From the NCBI GenBank assembly GCA_905182435.1, contig CAJJBN010000019.1:1-64000 (forward strand): a stretch of DNA of 64,000 bases. The letters run 5' to 3'. A program made the position numbers and the translations under genes. Origin of the DNA: Opitutaceae bacterium BACL24 MAG-120322-bin51 (GTDB taxonomy: Bacteria; Verrucomicrobiota; Verrucomicrobiia; Opitutales; Coraliomargaritaceae). The notes beneath the pieces are model-generated. The model saw only the letters and a program-made list of their open reading frames with translations, was not told the origin of the DNA and did no database searches. Shown one piece after another: positions 1-10,952 of the stretch (its first letter is position 1; every line of letters begins with the position of its first letter).

Positions 1-294
1 CTCTGCCACGGCTTCCATTGGAATGATTCCCGAAGTCAATTGCTTCTCGTCTCGCAGAGCCTTACGAATGTCACACTCAGTCTGCAGGTTTAGCCAGAAA
101 CGCGGACTTTGCCGAAAATAGGCCCCCAATCGAACCGACATCGGTGCGGTAATCGACCGACGCCCCAGAACGATCTCATTCACCGAACGCGGCGTCACCC
201 CAATCGCCCGCGCCAAAGCATTTTGCGATAGCTCCAAGGCATCCAAATACTCTTCTTTCAAAATCTCCCCCGGAGTTATATTGCCAGCATTCAT
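1..294 (-). CDS. higA: HigA-family antitoxin (XRE-type HTH), 3' end beyond window
   Basis: Reads MNAGNITPGEILKEEYLD, then a helix-turn-helix (SQNALARAIGVTPRSVNEIV, about residues 24-43) and the family motif GRRSITAPMSVRLGAYF followed by RFWLNLQ. This is the HigA/VapI antitoxin pattern, in which an XRE-like HTH protein neutralises a RelE-like HigB ribonuclease and represses its own operon. The 98 codons seen run off the left edge without a stop, and the family is about 100 residues, so little is missing. HigB normally lies directly upstream of higA. No HigB is readable in the roughly 150 bases upstream here, so this may be a solitary or orphaned antitoxin. Confidence 0.85.
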   Translation of the reverse strand, partial: MNAGNITPGEILKEEYLDALELSQNALARAIGVTPRSVNEIVLGRRSITAPMSVRLGAYFRQSPRFWLNLQTECDIRKALRDEKQLTSGIIPMEAVAE

Positions 295-315
295 ATCCTA
301 TAAAGATATAGGATA
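294..315. promoter_or_regulatory. Putative HigA operator palindrome
   Basis: Perfect 9-base inverted repeat TATCCTATA / TATAGGATA separated by 4 bases, starting at the first base of the higA start codon. Position and symmetry fit autorepression by HigA. Inferred from sequence only. Confidence 0.55.
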
Positions 316-320
316 CATAA

Positions 321-443
321 ACCGAAGCAAGGCCATACCAAGAAGTCCTCGATAGCCCACAAAGCATCATCTTCGACGAAGCCGAAAACCGCCTGCACGC
401 GCAAAAGGCAATCATGGCGAAGCTGGTTGAACTGAACAGCTAA
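321..443 (+). pseudogene. 3' remnant of an unidentified gene
   Basis: A stop-bounded frame of 40 codons, with no start codon until near its end, reads [20 protein letters not shown] and ends [12 protein letters not shown]. The residue choice looks like the helical tail of a real protein rather than random frame. Nothing upstream continues it, because the palindrome and higA follow immediately. I do not recognise the family with confidence; the tail is loosely reminiscent of restriction-modification subunits. It is probably the leftover of a gene replaced by the higA insertion. Confidence 0.35.
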
Positions 444-505
444 AGGAGCGTGGGCGACCCGCCCACATTAGCCAACAACGAGGGCGAGTCGCCCTCACTC
501 CATTT
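443..505. repeat. Palindromic repeat family A, single copy
   Basis: Two successive palindromes: GTGGGCGACCCGCCCAC and GAGGGCGAGTCGCCCTC, framed by AAAGGAGC and CTCCATTT. The same arrangement occurs at 2801-3141 (tandem), 19242-19336 and, degenerate, 58330-58402, always between genes. Confidence 0.85.
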
Positions 506-506
506 C

Positions 507-536
507 AAAACGCATCTCAGCAATGAGATGCGTTTT
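507..536. terminator. Rho-independent terminator, bidirectional
   Basis: AAAACGCATCTC, a short loop, then GAGATGCGTTTTT. The stem is perfect and has an A tract before it and a T tract after it, so it can act in both directions. It follows the gene remnant and repeat A. Confidence 0.7.
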
Positions 537-746
537 TCGTATCCAGCCTTAGCGCAAAATTATCGGACATAAAATCATCGTCCCCGACATCCCCCGGCCT
601 CACGATCGAGGCCACACACTCCCATCAGCCCGCCGAATCCCTTAAAATTTCAAAATTCGGGGTTGGACGTATGGCGTTGCACGTTCAAATTGACGATTTC
701 CCCTCTGTTGTTACCTTTCGACCTTCTGACCTAATTTTTTCTTTCA

Positions 747-908
747 GTCGCCCCAACGGCACCCACTTCAATCACCCCTACGGGGCAAATCGTTCCGACT
801 CACCCCCGATTCATTTCATTCATTACCCTTCGGCGGCGCTCAGCAGCATCTTCGCGCTACTTGCGCTCCGTCCACTTTTCTTAACCGTCCCACTTTCCCA
901 CCTACTCA
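747..908 (+). repeat. Repeated leader element E, copy upstream of parE
   Basis: The spacer ends in a leader shared with cysS, tadA and troD. Recognisable modules here are CCAACGGCACCCACTTCA (about 753-770), CCCCTACGGGGCAAA (774-788) and TTCGCGCTACTTGCGCTCCG (851-870). A pyrimidine-rich stretch of CACTTTYC type then runs up to the ATG at 909. This is the most diverged of the four copies. The rest of the 466-base spacer (537-746) shows nothing I can name. Confidence 0.6.
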
Positions 909-2762
<1,854 letters not shown>

Positions 2763-2800
2763 CCGCTGCGCGGCGACTGAATAGGCATTGAAGAAGTGCT

Positions 2801-3141
2801 AAAGGAGCGTGGCCGACTCGCCCACGTCATCCTACTACGTGGGCGGGTCGCCCTCACTCCATTTTACAAAGCGACAAGAGTGTCGCTGCTACGGTTTAGA
2901 CCGACTGCCCTCTGAGCTGACTGCGAAAGGAGCGTGGCCGACTCGGCCACGTCATATTACTACGAGGGCGGGTCGCCCTCACTCCATTTTACAAAGCGAC
3001 AAGAGTGTCGCTGCTACGGTTTAGACCGACTGCCCTCTGAGCTGACTGCGAAAGGAGCGTGGGCGACTCGCCCACGTCATATTACAACGAGGGCGAGTCG
3101 CCCTCACTCCATTTTAAAAAGCGACAAGAGTGTCGCTGCTA
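2801..3141. repeat. Palindromic repeat family A, tandem array (about 2.7 copies, 125 bp period)
   Basis: AAAGGAGCGTGG starts at 2801, 2926 and 3051. Each unit holds the two family-A palindromes, then a further small palindrome (GCGACAAGAGTGTCGC) and a linker CTACGGTTTAGACCGACTGC. Together with the terminator that follows, it fills the 464-base space between convergent parE and groL; no gene is seen there. Confidence 0.9.
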
Positions 3142-3147
3142 GCCACG

Positions 3148-3179
3148 AAAAAGCCCCGACTGTTGCCAGTCGGGGCTTT
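3148..3179 (-). terminator. Rho-independent terminator of groL
   Basis: AAAAAGCCCCGAC, loop TGTTGCCA, GTCGGGGCTTT. Read on the minus strand, the stem is followed by TTTTT, directly downstream of groL. It may also stop parE transcripts. Confidence 0.8.
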
Positions 3180-3226
3180 GTAGTAATGATGTGCTAAGTG
3201 TTGAGCAGATGAAATTCCCAGAGGAA

Positions 3227-4890
<1,664 letters not shown>

Positions 4891-4935
4891 TTATTTCTTT
4901 AAAATTGTGTGTATTAAATAAGTGAGACAAATCGC

Positions 4936-5223
4936 TTAAGCGATGACGCCGAGGATGCTATCTTCCTCGATCAAGATGTATTCAACACCGTCGACTTTGA
5001 CGGGTGTGCCACCGTAGCCTGGAAGGAGAACTTTGTCGCCCTTCTTGACATTGAAAGGGATCGCTTTCCCGTTTTCGTCTTTCTTGCCAGTGCCAAGTGC
5101 TACAACTTCAGCTTCCTGAGACTTTTCCTTAGCGGAATCAGGAATGATGATGCCGCCGCGGACTTGTTCATCTTCTTCAATGCGCTTCAATAGAACGCGT
5201 TCACCGAGTGGTTTGATCTTCAT
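4936..5223 (-). CDS. groS: Co-chaperonin GroES
   Basis: 95 residues, full length for the Hsp10 lid of Gro[21 protein letters not shown] is the classic start, the mobile-loop region reads [20 protein letters not shown], and [14 protein letters not shown] and [13 protein letters not shown] close the barrel. It is transcribed together with groL, which starts 51 bases downstream. A terminator separates it from dnaK, so it needs its own promoter in the AT-rich 5224-5260 stretch. I see no CIRCE element there. Confidence 0.95.
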   Translation of the reverse strand: MKIKPLGERVLLKRIEEDEQVRGGIIIPDSAKEKSQEAEVVALGTGKKDENGKAIPFNVKKGDKVLLPGYGGTPVKVDGVEYILIEEDSILGVIA

Positions 5224-5260
5224 AGTATTATTTATTTATTGTTTGGAGAATTGGTTGATT

Positions 5261-5300
5261 AAAAAAAGGTGCGCATCAACCAGTCGTTCATACGCACCTC
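5261..5300 (-). terminator. Terminator between dnaK and groS
   Basis: On the minus strand AGGTGCG (5293-5299) pairs with CGCACCT (5267-5273) across a 19-base loop, followed by a run of seven T. It would stop or attenuate dnaK transcripts before groS. Confidence 0.7.
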
Positions 5301-5310
5301 TTGAATAAGA

Positions 5311-7254
5311 TTATTTCTTGTCTTCATCGACGACTTCGAAGTCAGCGTCAACTGTTTCGCCGTCAGCTTGCTTAGCATCAGTCGCAGCGTCGCCAGTTGG
5401 CTCAGCACCTTCTGGTCCTGCAGCAGCACCTTCAGCAGCTTGCTGGCTATACATTTCTTCAGCAAAGGATTGCATGATCTCATTGATCTTATCCTTCGGT
5501 GCTTTTAATGCATCGACGTCAGCGTCTTGGTTTTCAAGAACAGCCTTGCCTTCAGCAATCGCAGCTTCGAGCTCAGTCTTCTTGTCCGCAGGGATCTTGT
5601 CGCCAAGATCAGTGATCTGCTTTTCGGACTGATAAACGATGTTGTCGAGTTCGTTGCGTGCTTCGACGCCAGCCTTGAGGGCTTCGTCTTCGGTCGCGTG
5701 TGCTTCGGCTTCGCGCTTGAGCTTTTCGACTTCATCCTTATCGAGACCGGACGAACCAGAGATAGTGATGTGCGTCTCTTTACCAGTGCCTTGATCCTTA
5801 GCGCTGACGTTAAGGATACCATTGGCATCGATATCGAAAGTCACTTCAATCTGAGGAGTGCCACGAGACGCGGAAGGGATACCGTCGAGACGGAAGTTGC
5901 CGAGTGTCTTGTTATCCTTCGCCATCGGGCGCTCACCTTGAAGCACCTTGACGTCCACAGCAGTCTGATTGTCTGCATAGGTAGAGAATGTTTGGCTCTT
6001 CTTAGTAGGGATCGTGGTGTTACGCTCGATCATGGCAGTTGCTACGCCACCTGCAGTTTCGATTGCAAGTGTGAGCGGAGTCACGTCGAGAAGAAGCACG
6101 TCACGCACATCACCTTGAAGGACGCCACCTTGGATCGCAGCACCGATCGCTACCACTTCGTCAGGGTTCACACCTTGGTGTGGTGCTTTGCCAGTAAGCT
6201 CAGTCGCGATCTCAACGACCTTGGGCGCACGAGTCATGCCACCAACGAGCACTAGCTCGCCGAGTTCTGACTTCGAGTGACCAGAGTCCTTGAGGCATTC
6301 CTCGAAAGGAGCTTTGGTGCGTTGGTAGAGTGCGTCACAGATCTGTTCGAGCTTCGAACGAGTGAGCTGGATGTTAAGGTGCTTCGGTCCGCTGGCGTCT
6401 GCAGTGATGAACGGAAGATTGATATCTGTGCTCTGAGTTGAGGACAGTGCGATCTTCGCCTTCTCTGCTTCTTCCTTGAGGCGTTGAAGTGCCATCTTGT
6501 CGGTGCGAAGGTCCATACCTTGCTCCTTCTTGAAATCTTCCACTAGGTAGTCGATCAATGCGCTATCCCAGTTATCACCACCGAGGTGCGTGTCACCGTG
6601 AGTGGCCTTCACTTCGAACACACCGTCGCCGATTTCGAGAATCGATACGTCAAACGTGCCACCACCGAGGTCATACACCGCGATCACTTCGTCTTGACCT
6701 TTATCAAGACCATAAGCGAGCGCCGCAGCAGTCGGCTCGTTGATGATACGCTTCACCTCGAGACCAGCGATTTGCCCAGCATCCTTAGTGGCTTGGCGCT
6801 GCGCATCATTGAAGTAAGCGGGCACAGTGATCACCGCCTCTGTGACTGTTTCGCCGAGGTATGCTTCGGCATCAGACTTGAGCTTTTGCAAGATCATCGC
6901 AGAAATCTGCTCTGGAGCGAATTGCTCCTTCTTGCCTTTAACTTCACACTCGATGTAAGCGTCGCCGTTCTTGCCCTTAACGATGTCGTAAGGAAGGCTC
7001 TTCGCTTCTTCCTCAACTTCAGAGAACTTACGTCCGATGAAGCGCTTCGCGGAGAAGATCGTGTTACTAGGATTAGTCACAGCCTGGCGTTTTGCAGCCT
7101 GACCTACGAGACGTTCGCCATTTTTCGCGAACGCCACAACAGAAGGAGTGGTGCGGGCACCCTCCGAATTTGGTATGACAACAGATTCCCCGCCTTCCAT
7201 TACGGACATGCAGGAGTTTGTCGTGCCTAAGTCGATTCCAATTATTTTAGCCAT
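5311..7254 (-). CDS. dnaK: Chaperone DnaK (Hsp70)
   Basis: 647 residues, full length. The ATPase domain opens with [19 protein letters not shown] and contains [50 protein letters not shown] and the connect motif [14 protein letters not shown]. The substrate-binding domain carries [14 protein letters not shown]. The lid ends in an acidic tail typical of bacterial DnaK. grpE, dnaJ and hrcA are not next to it; instead groS-groL follow on the same strand, forming a chaperone cluster. The divergent spacer upstream carries nested palindromes that could hold its regulation. Confidence 0.97.
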   Translation of the reverse strand: MAKIIGIDLGTTNSCMSVMEGGESVVIPNSEGARTTPSVVAFAKNGERLVGQAAKRQAVTNPSNTIFSAKRFIGRKFSEVEEEAKSLPYDIVKGKNGDAYIECEVKGKKEQFAPEQISAMILQKLKSDAEAYLGETVTEAVITVPAYFNDAQRQATKDAGQIAGLEVKRIINEPTAAALAYGLDKGQDEVIAVYDLGGGTFDVSILEIGDGVFEVKATHGDTHLGGDNWDSALIDYLVEDFKKEQGMDLRTDKMALQRLKEEAEKAKIALSSTQSTDINLPFITADASGPKHLNIQLTRSKLEQICDALYQRTKAPFEECLKDSGHSKSELGELVLVGGMTRAPKVVEIATELTGKAPHQGVNPDEVVAIGAAIQGGVLQGDVRDVLLLDVTPLTLAIETAGGVATAMIERNTTIPTKKSQTFSTYADNQTAVDVKVLQGERPMAKDNKTLGNFRLDGIPSASRGTPQIEVTFDIDANGILNVSAKDQGTGKETHITISGSSGLDKDEVEKLKREAEAHATEDEALKAGVEARNELDNIVYQSEKQITDLGDKIPADKKTELEAAIAEGKAVLENQDADVDALKAPKDKINEIMQSFAEEMYSQQAAEGAAAGPEGAEPTGDAATDAKQADGETVDADFEVVDEDKK

Positions 7255-7377
7255 GCCAATCTCAAAGCAAATGCGATGCCACGAGCCGAAAAATCACATA
7301 AGCAACTGAGCATCAACAATTTTAACATAAAGCACCAGAATCCGAATGACCACAGCGCACAACAATGCGCGCCACTA

Positions 7378-7425
7378 TGTCACAGTTCGTGTCACACGAA
7401 GTAGGTACTGTCCCTCACTGTGACA
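7378..7425. promoter_or_regulatory. Nested palindromes in the dnaK divergent spacer
   Basis: TGTCACAG (7378-7385) pairs with CTGTGACA (7418-7425). Between them lies a perfect palindrome TTCGTG-TCA-CACGAA (7386-7400). The site lies between dnaK (minus) and the HhH-protein gene (plus). It is unlike CIRCE, and the bound regulator is unknown. Confidence 0.45.
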
Positions 7426-7489
7426 CAAAAATCGACGCGCTGGCCCGAACTGATTGCATTTCGTAGAATTATAGCTTCAACTGCGGGTA

Positions 7490-7774
7490 ATGCTGCCGCT
7501 AAAGAAGAAAAAGAAAGTCGATTATGAAGCGCTCAACTCGCCGCTCATGCGTATCCCACGCATGGATGTCGCAACTGCGCGCAACTTCATCGACATCGGC
7601 ATTTTCGAAATCTACGAGCTCCAAGGTCGCGCCCCCGAGGTATTGTTTGAGGAGGCCCAGTTGAAGAATCAAGACATACCAGACGATCGCATGCGCTACT
7701 TCCGCATGGCGGTTTACTACGCCGAGACTCCCGAACCCGATCACGCCAAGATGCATCCTGATGAGTGGAACTAG
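7490..7774 (+). CDS. Helix-hairpin-helix 'pathogenicity locus' (Cdd1-like) protein
   Basis: 94 residues. After a lysine-rich start (MLPLKKKKKVDYEAL) comes RIPRMDVATARNFIDIGIFE, matching the HhH segment of Cdd1-like proteins. ELQGRAPEVLFEEA and MRYFRMAVYYAETPEPD follow, the latter being the characteristic C-terminal block. Members are small, probably nucleic-acid binding, of unknown function. The last 14 bases overlap the start of the LON-domain gene, so the two are translationally coupled. The GVGP turn of the hairpin reads RMDV here, so DNA-binding geometry may be altered. Confidence 0.7.
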   Translation: MLPLKKKKKVDYEALNSPLMRIPRMDVATARNFIDIGIFEIYELQGRAPEVLFEEAQLKNQDIPDDRMRYFRMAVYYAETPEPDHAKMHPDEWN

Positions 7775-8489
7775 ACCAACACCGAGAGCAGCCGCTAAAC
7801 TACCAGTCATGATTGAAGACAGCTCAATTCCAAGCGAAGTCCCCGTCATGACACTCAGCAGTGCCGTGCTTTTTCCGCAGGCGATGATGCCGCTATTCAT
7901 TTTTGAGCCGCGCTACAAAGAGATGCTCAGCGACGTGCTCAACAACGACCGCATTTTCGCAGTCGCTACACTTGACGAACGCAGCGAAGACGCGACCCAC
8001 TCCGAAATGCCTTACTCGATCGCAGCGATTGGCGTCGTGCGGGCCTGTAAAAAGAACCCCGACGGCAGCTCAAATCTTGTCTTGCAAGGACTCGCCCGCG
8101 TCGAGCTCGAAGCGATCGTCAGCGAAGACCCTTACCGCACAGCCCGCATTCGTCAAATTCTCAGCGAATCAGGCGGCCCGGAAGACCAGATCGCGACTCT
8201 GAACAGCCGACTACTCAGCCTGATCCAAACCCAGCGTCGACTCGGCGCAGACATTCCCAAGGAGGTGCTGCAATTTCTAGCTAACATCAGCGAACCAGAA
8301 AACGCACTCGATCTGGCGATCTACACGCTTTGCTCATCTGCGCCGCTCAAGCAAGAGCTTCTAGAAACGCGCGGCATTGTACCACGCTACGAGAAATTTG
8401 CCAACTTTCTACAATCCGAAATCGAACGCCTCAAGCTCGACATTCAATTAAAAGGCAACCTGGACGATAAAAATATCGGACACAACTAG
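7761..8489 (+). CDS. Stand-alone Lon N-terminal (LON substrate-binding) domain protein
   Basis: 242 residues. It matches the LON domain without the AAA and protease parts of Lon: VPVMTLSSAVLFPQAMMPLF, FEPRYKEMLSDVL, IGVVRACKKNPDGSSNLVLQ and GLARVELEAI, then a helical C-terminal bundle. Such proteins are common and probably bind unfolded polypeptides; their exact role is not established. An internal ATG at 7809 is an alternative start, but the 7761 start gives the coupled overlap with the upstream HhH gene. Confidence 0.85.
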   Translation: MSGTRPTPRAAAKLPVMIEDSSIPSEVPVMTLSSAVLFPQAMMPLFIFEPRYKEMLSDVLNNDRIFAVATLDERSEDATHSEMPYSIAAIGVVRACKKNPDGSSNLVLQGLARVELEAIVSEDPYRTARIRQILSESGGPEDQIATLNSRLLSLIQTQRRLGADIPKEVLQFLANISEPENALDLAIYTLCSSAPLKQELLETRGIVPRYEKFANFLQSEIERLKLDIQLKGNLDDKNIGHN

Positions 8490-8498
8490 TGCGCCTGG

Positions 8499-8699
8499 GG
8501 CTGTCTCAGCAATTTAGATTCTGCCCGAATCTTAGTGTTTTTGGTGGAGGGACGCCGTCCCCGGCGCCCTCAGTTTACCAAGCTGGGAGTCGCCTAAATG
8601 TCATAAATACAAGCCAAGGTGACGCACGGGCATCGAGACGATGCCCCTCCGGCCTTTAGCTCGAATGAAAACAGCAACTTATTGCATTTTGAGACAGCC
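8499..8699. mobile_element. Possible MITE with terminal inverted repeats
   Basis: GGCTGTCTCA at 8499-8508 and TGAGACAGCC at 8690-8699 form perfect 10-base terminal inverted repeats bounding about 200 noncoding bases. Imperfect pairing continues inward (GCAATT / AAATGCAAT). GGCTGTCTCA-like ends are known from several IS families. Inside are two hairpins (GGGACGCCGTCCC and GGGCATCGAGACGATGCCC). No transposase and no clear target duplication is visible. Confidence 0.5.
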
Positions 8700-8723
8700 T
8701 CCAAGCAAGGCAGCCCCGCTCAA

Positions 8724-9456
8724 TCAGTTCTTTGGTTTCTGGAAATAGAAACTCAACAAGCCAGGGTTTACATCAATCGTCTCGATTTTAACCAGTGACA
8801 ACAGTTGGCCTCCGATTCGATTTTCGACTTCGAATGCAAATCGGTAACCATCGATCTCGCGGTAATCACGGTACTGCGTCTCTAAGCCCAACGTTCCATC
8901 CTGATGAATTTGCTCACGCTTGAGAACAAGCCCACTTCTTGAATCTAGATAGTAGCGCACAAAAGGCTTACGAAACTTACTCACCTCCAACACATTAACG
9001 TTCGTATCGCCAAGTTTCTCATTGCCCATAAAAGAGATCTGATTCCACGACTTCTCTAAATGGCGAATCAAGGGACTGTCAAAATCAGCCTCATCACTAA
9101 GTGCTGAGAGTTGATCGGTCGACAAATCTTCAATTGTCACCTCACCTCCGACCTTTGTGCGCTGCCAGCCTTGACGACCATTAAAGCCGCAAACAATCGA
9201 CGTCTCACCCGCATTCAAACGATAACGAATCGAGTTTGGGCGCTTCTTGCGCATCAAAAATTGATAGCTCGTCCCATTCCTGAACTTGAGATCCCTCAAT
9301 ACTCAGCGAAGACAATGCTGCCACCGATCGCAGCCCACCTAGGGTCTCCGTATAACGCTCAAGGATACGCTGAACATTGTATGAATTACTCGAGTTCGCC
9401 ATCACCTCAAATGAAAAGGATACGAATACACAGCTAAGAATAAAAAAGAGTCGCAT
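8724..9456 (-). pseudogene. LolA-like outer-membrane lipoprotein-sorting protein, frameshifted
   Basis: Secreted protein with signal peptide MRLFFILSCVFVSFSFEVMA, then VQRILERYTETLGGLRSVAA and SSLSIEG. The frame is then lost near 9290-9295 and resumes one frame over at KFRNGTSYQFLMRKKRPNS. The second part (KVGGEVTIEDLS, RYYLDSRSGLVLKREQ, ETQYRDYREIDGYRFA, IETIDVNPGL) shows the beta-strand order of LolA-like periplasmic carriers and ends normally. Restoring the frame gives about 243 residues. A single indel, so either a recent mutation or a sequencing error. A second, far more decayed relative lies at 60748-61559. Confidence 0.75.
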
Positions 9457-9569
9457 TTAAACTACCATGAACAGCGCCACCCGCTTCAGGCAAGCCAATC
9501 CAACAAAACACCCAAAGATCCACGCCTCTATGATTGTAATAGCGTAACGAATTCCTTAGCACTGTTATT

Positions 9570-10826
9570 ATGTCTGCAGAAAATATCTCTACTTGGCTCC
9601 TACAGTTTAAACTCGGCGTCGGGATGGCCGAAATTTTGGGACTGCTCCTATCGGCACTTTACCTCGTGATACTCGCTTGGCTAGCCAACTACGCCGCCAA
9701 GCGCATCATCACCTCAGTCATCCATCCATTGATTCATAAATCTGGGGCCAAATGGGATGATCAACTCACAGAGCAGCGTGTTCTCATACGCTGCTCACAT
9801 ATTGTCCCAGCAGCGATCATTCACATCTTCACGCCGACACTGTTTGCAACCCACCCACAGCTCATCGCCTTTTGCCAAGTCGTGGTAAACACCTACCTGA
9901 TCGTCATCGTCCTCTTGATTATCGATGGTCTGCTCAACTTCTGCCGCTCCATTTGGGATCAACTACCGGTCGGTAAGCGCTTCCCCGCCAAGAGCTTCAT
10001 CCAAGCCGCGAAGCTGGTGATCAACCTCATCGGTTGCATCTTTATCCTCGCAGCCATCCTCGGCAAATCCCCCCTCGTCTTGTTCTCAGGGCTCGGTGCG
10101 GTCACCGCCATTCTGCTACTCATTTTTAAGGACGCCATTCTCGGCTTGGTTGCTGGCTTTCAACTATCGGTTAACAATATGGTCATGGTGGGCGATTGGA
10201 TCGAGATGCCTGGACGGGGTGCCGATGGCGACGTGATCGACGTCTCCCTGACCACCGTAAAAGTGCAGAATTGGGACAAAACGATCACCACGGTACCGAC
10301 TTACGCGCTCATCTCCGACTCCTTTAAAAACTGGCGCGGCATGAGCGAGTCTGGTGGCCGCCGCATCAAGCGCTCGCTCAATATCGATCTGCGCACCATT
10401 CAATTTGCCGACGAAACACTGCTCGAACGCTTCAAAGCCATCCGTATTCTACGCCCCTACCTTGAAACGAAACTCGGCGACATTCAAAAGTACAACGCCG
10501 ACGTCGAGAACGACCTCTCCGAACTCATCAACGGTCGCCGCCTCACCAATGTCGGCACCTTCCGCGCCTACTGCGTCGCCTACCTGCGCAACCACCCGAA
10601 GATTCACCAAAGCGACATGACACTTATTGTGCGCCAACTCGCGCCCACCCAGACGGGTCTACCGATCGAGCTCTACGCCTTCGCCAACGACATCGCATGG
10701 GCCAACTTTGAAGACATCCAAGGCGACATCTTCGATCACCTGCTCTCGATCCTCCCCGAGTTTCAGCTTAGCGCCTTTCAATCACCTAGCGGCGCGGATG
10801 TGGAGAAGGCCTTGGGCAGAGATTAA
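9570..10826 (+). CDS. ybdG: MscS-family mechanosensitive channel, YbdG-like
   Basis: 418 residues, matching the length of YbdG. Several hydrophobic helices fill the first 200 residues. The MscS core follows: FSGLGAVTAILLLIFKDAIL, then GLVAGFQLSVNNMVMVGDWI and the beta domain DGDVIDVSLTTVKVQNWDKT with TTVPTYALISDSFKNW. The segment SGGRRIKRSLNIDLRTIQF and the long C-terminal domain (TNVGTFRAYCVAYLRNHP) are YbdG traits. It should act in the inner membrane as a tension- or osmotic-stress-gated pore. Confidence 0.85.
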   Translation: MSAENISTWLLQFKLGVGMAEILGLLLSALYLVILAWLANYAAKRIITSVIHPLIHKSGAKWDDQLTEQRVLIRCSHIVPAAIIHIFTPTLFATHPQLIAFCQVVVNTYLIVIVLLIIDGLLNFCRSIWDQLPVGKRFPAKSFIQAAKLVINLIGCIFILAAILGKSPLVLFSGLGAVTAILLLIFKDAILGLVAGFQLSVNNMVMVGDWIEMPGRGADGDVIDVSLTTVKVQNWDKTITTVPTYALISDSFKNWRGMSESGGRRIKRSLNIDLRTIQFADETLLERFKAIRILRPYLETKLGDIQKYNADVENDLSELINGRRLTNVGTFRAYCVAYLRNHPKIHQSDMTLIVRQLAPTQTGLPIELYAFANDIAWANFEDIQGDIFDHLLSILPEFQLSAFQSPSGADVEKALGRD

Positions 10827-10834
10827 TTGCATTA

Positions 10835-10918
10835 CTGGAGGGAAATGCTCTGTCATTTCCAAATGTGGCCATCAGGATTAGCCTAATTAGGCGGCAACGA
10901 CGGAGCGTTGCCCTCCAA
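10835..10918. repeat. Palindromic repeat family B, single copy
   Basis: CTGGAGGGAAATGCTCTGTC with its inverted partner GACGGAGCGTTGCCCTCCA about 40 bases on, between the MscS-type gene and uvrA. Same family as the array at 40061-41005. Confidence 0.8.
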
Positions 10919-10952
10919 TCAAAAAAGTTCCCCGCACCTTACACCACGAAGC

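Noticed and set aside
2809-3197. Short plus-strand frames after parE with a repeated peptide
   Set aside because: They read through repeat family A; the peptide repeats because the DNA does.
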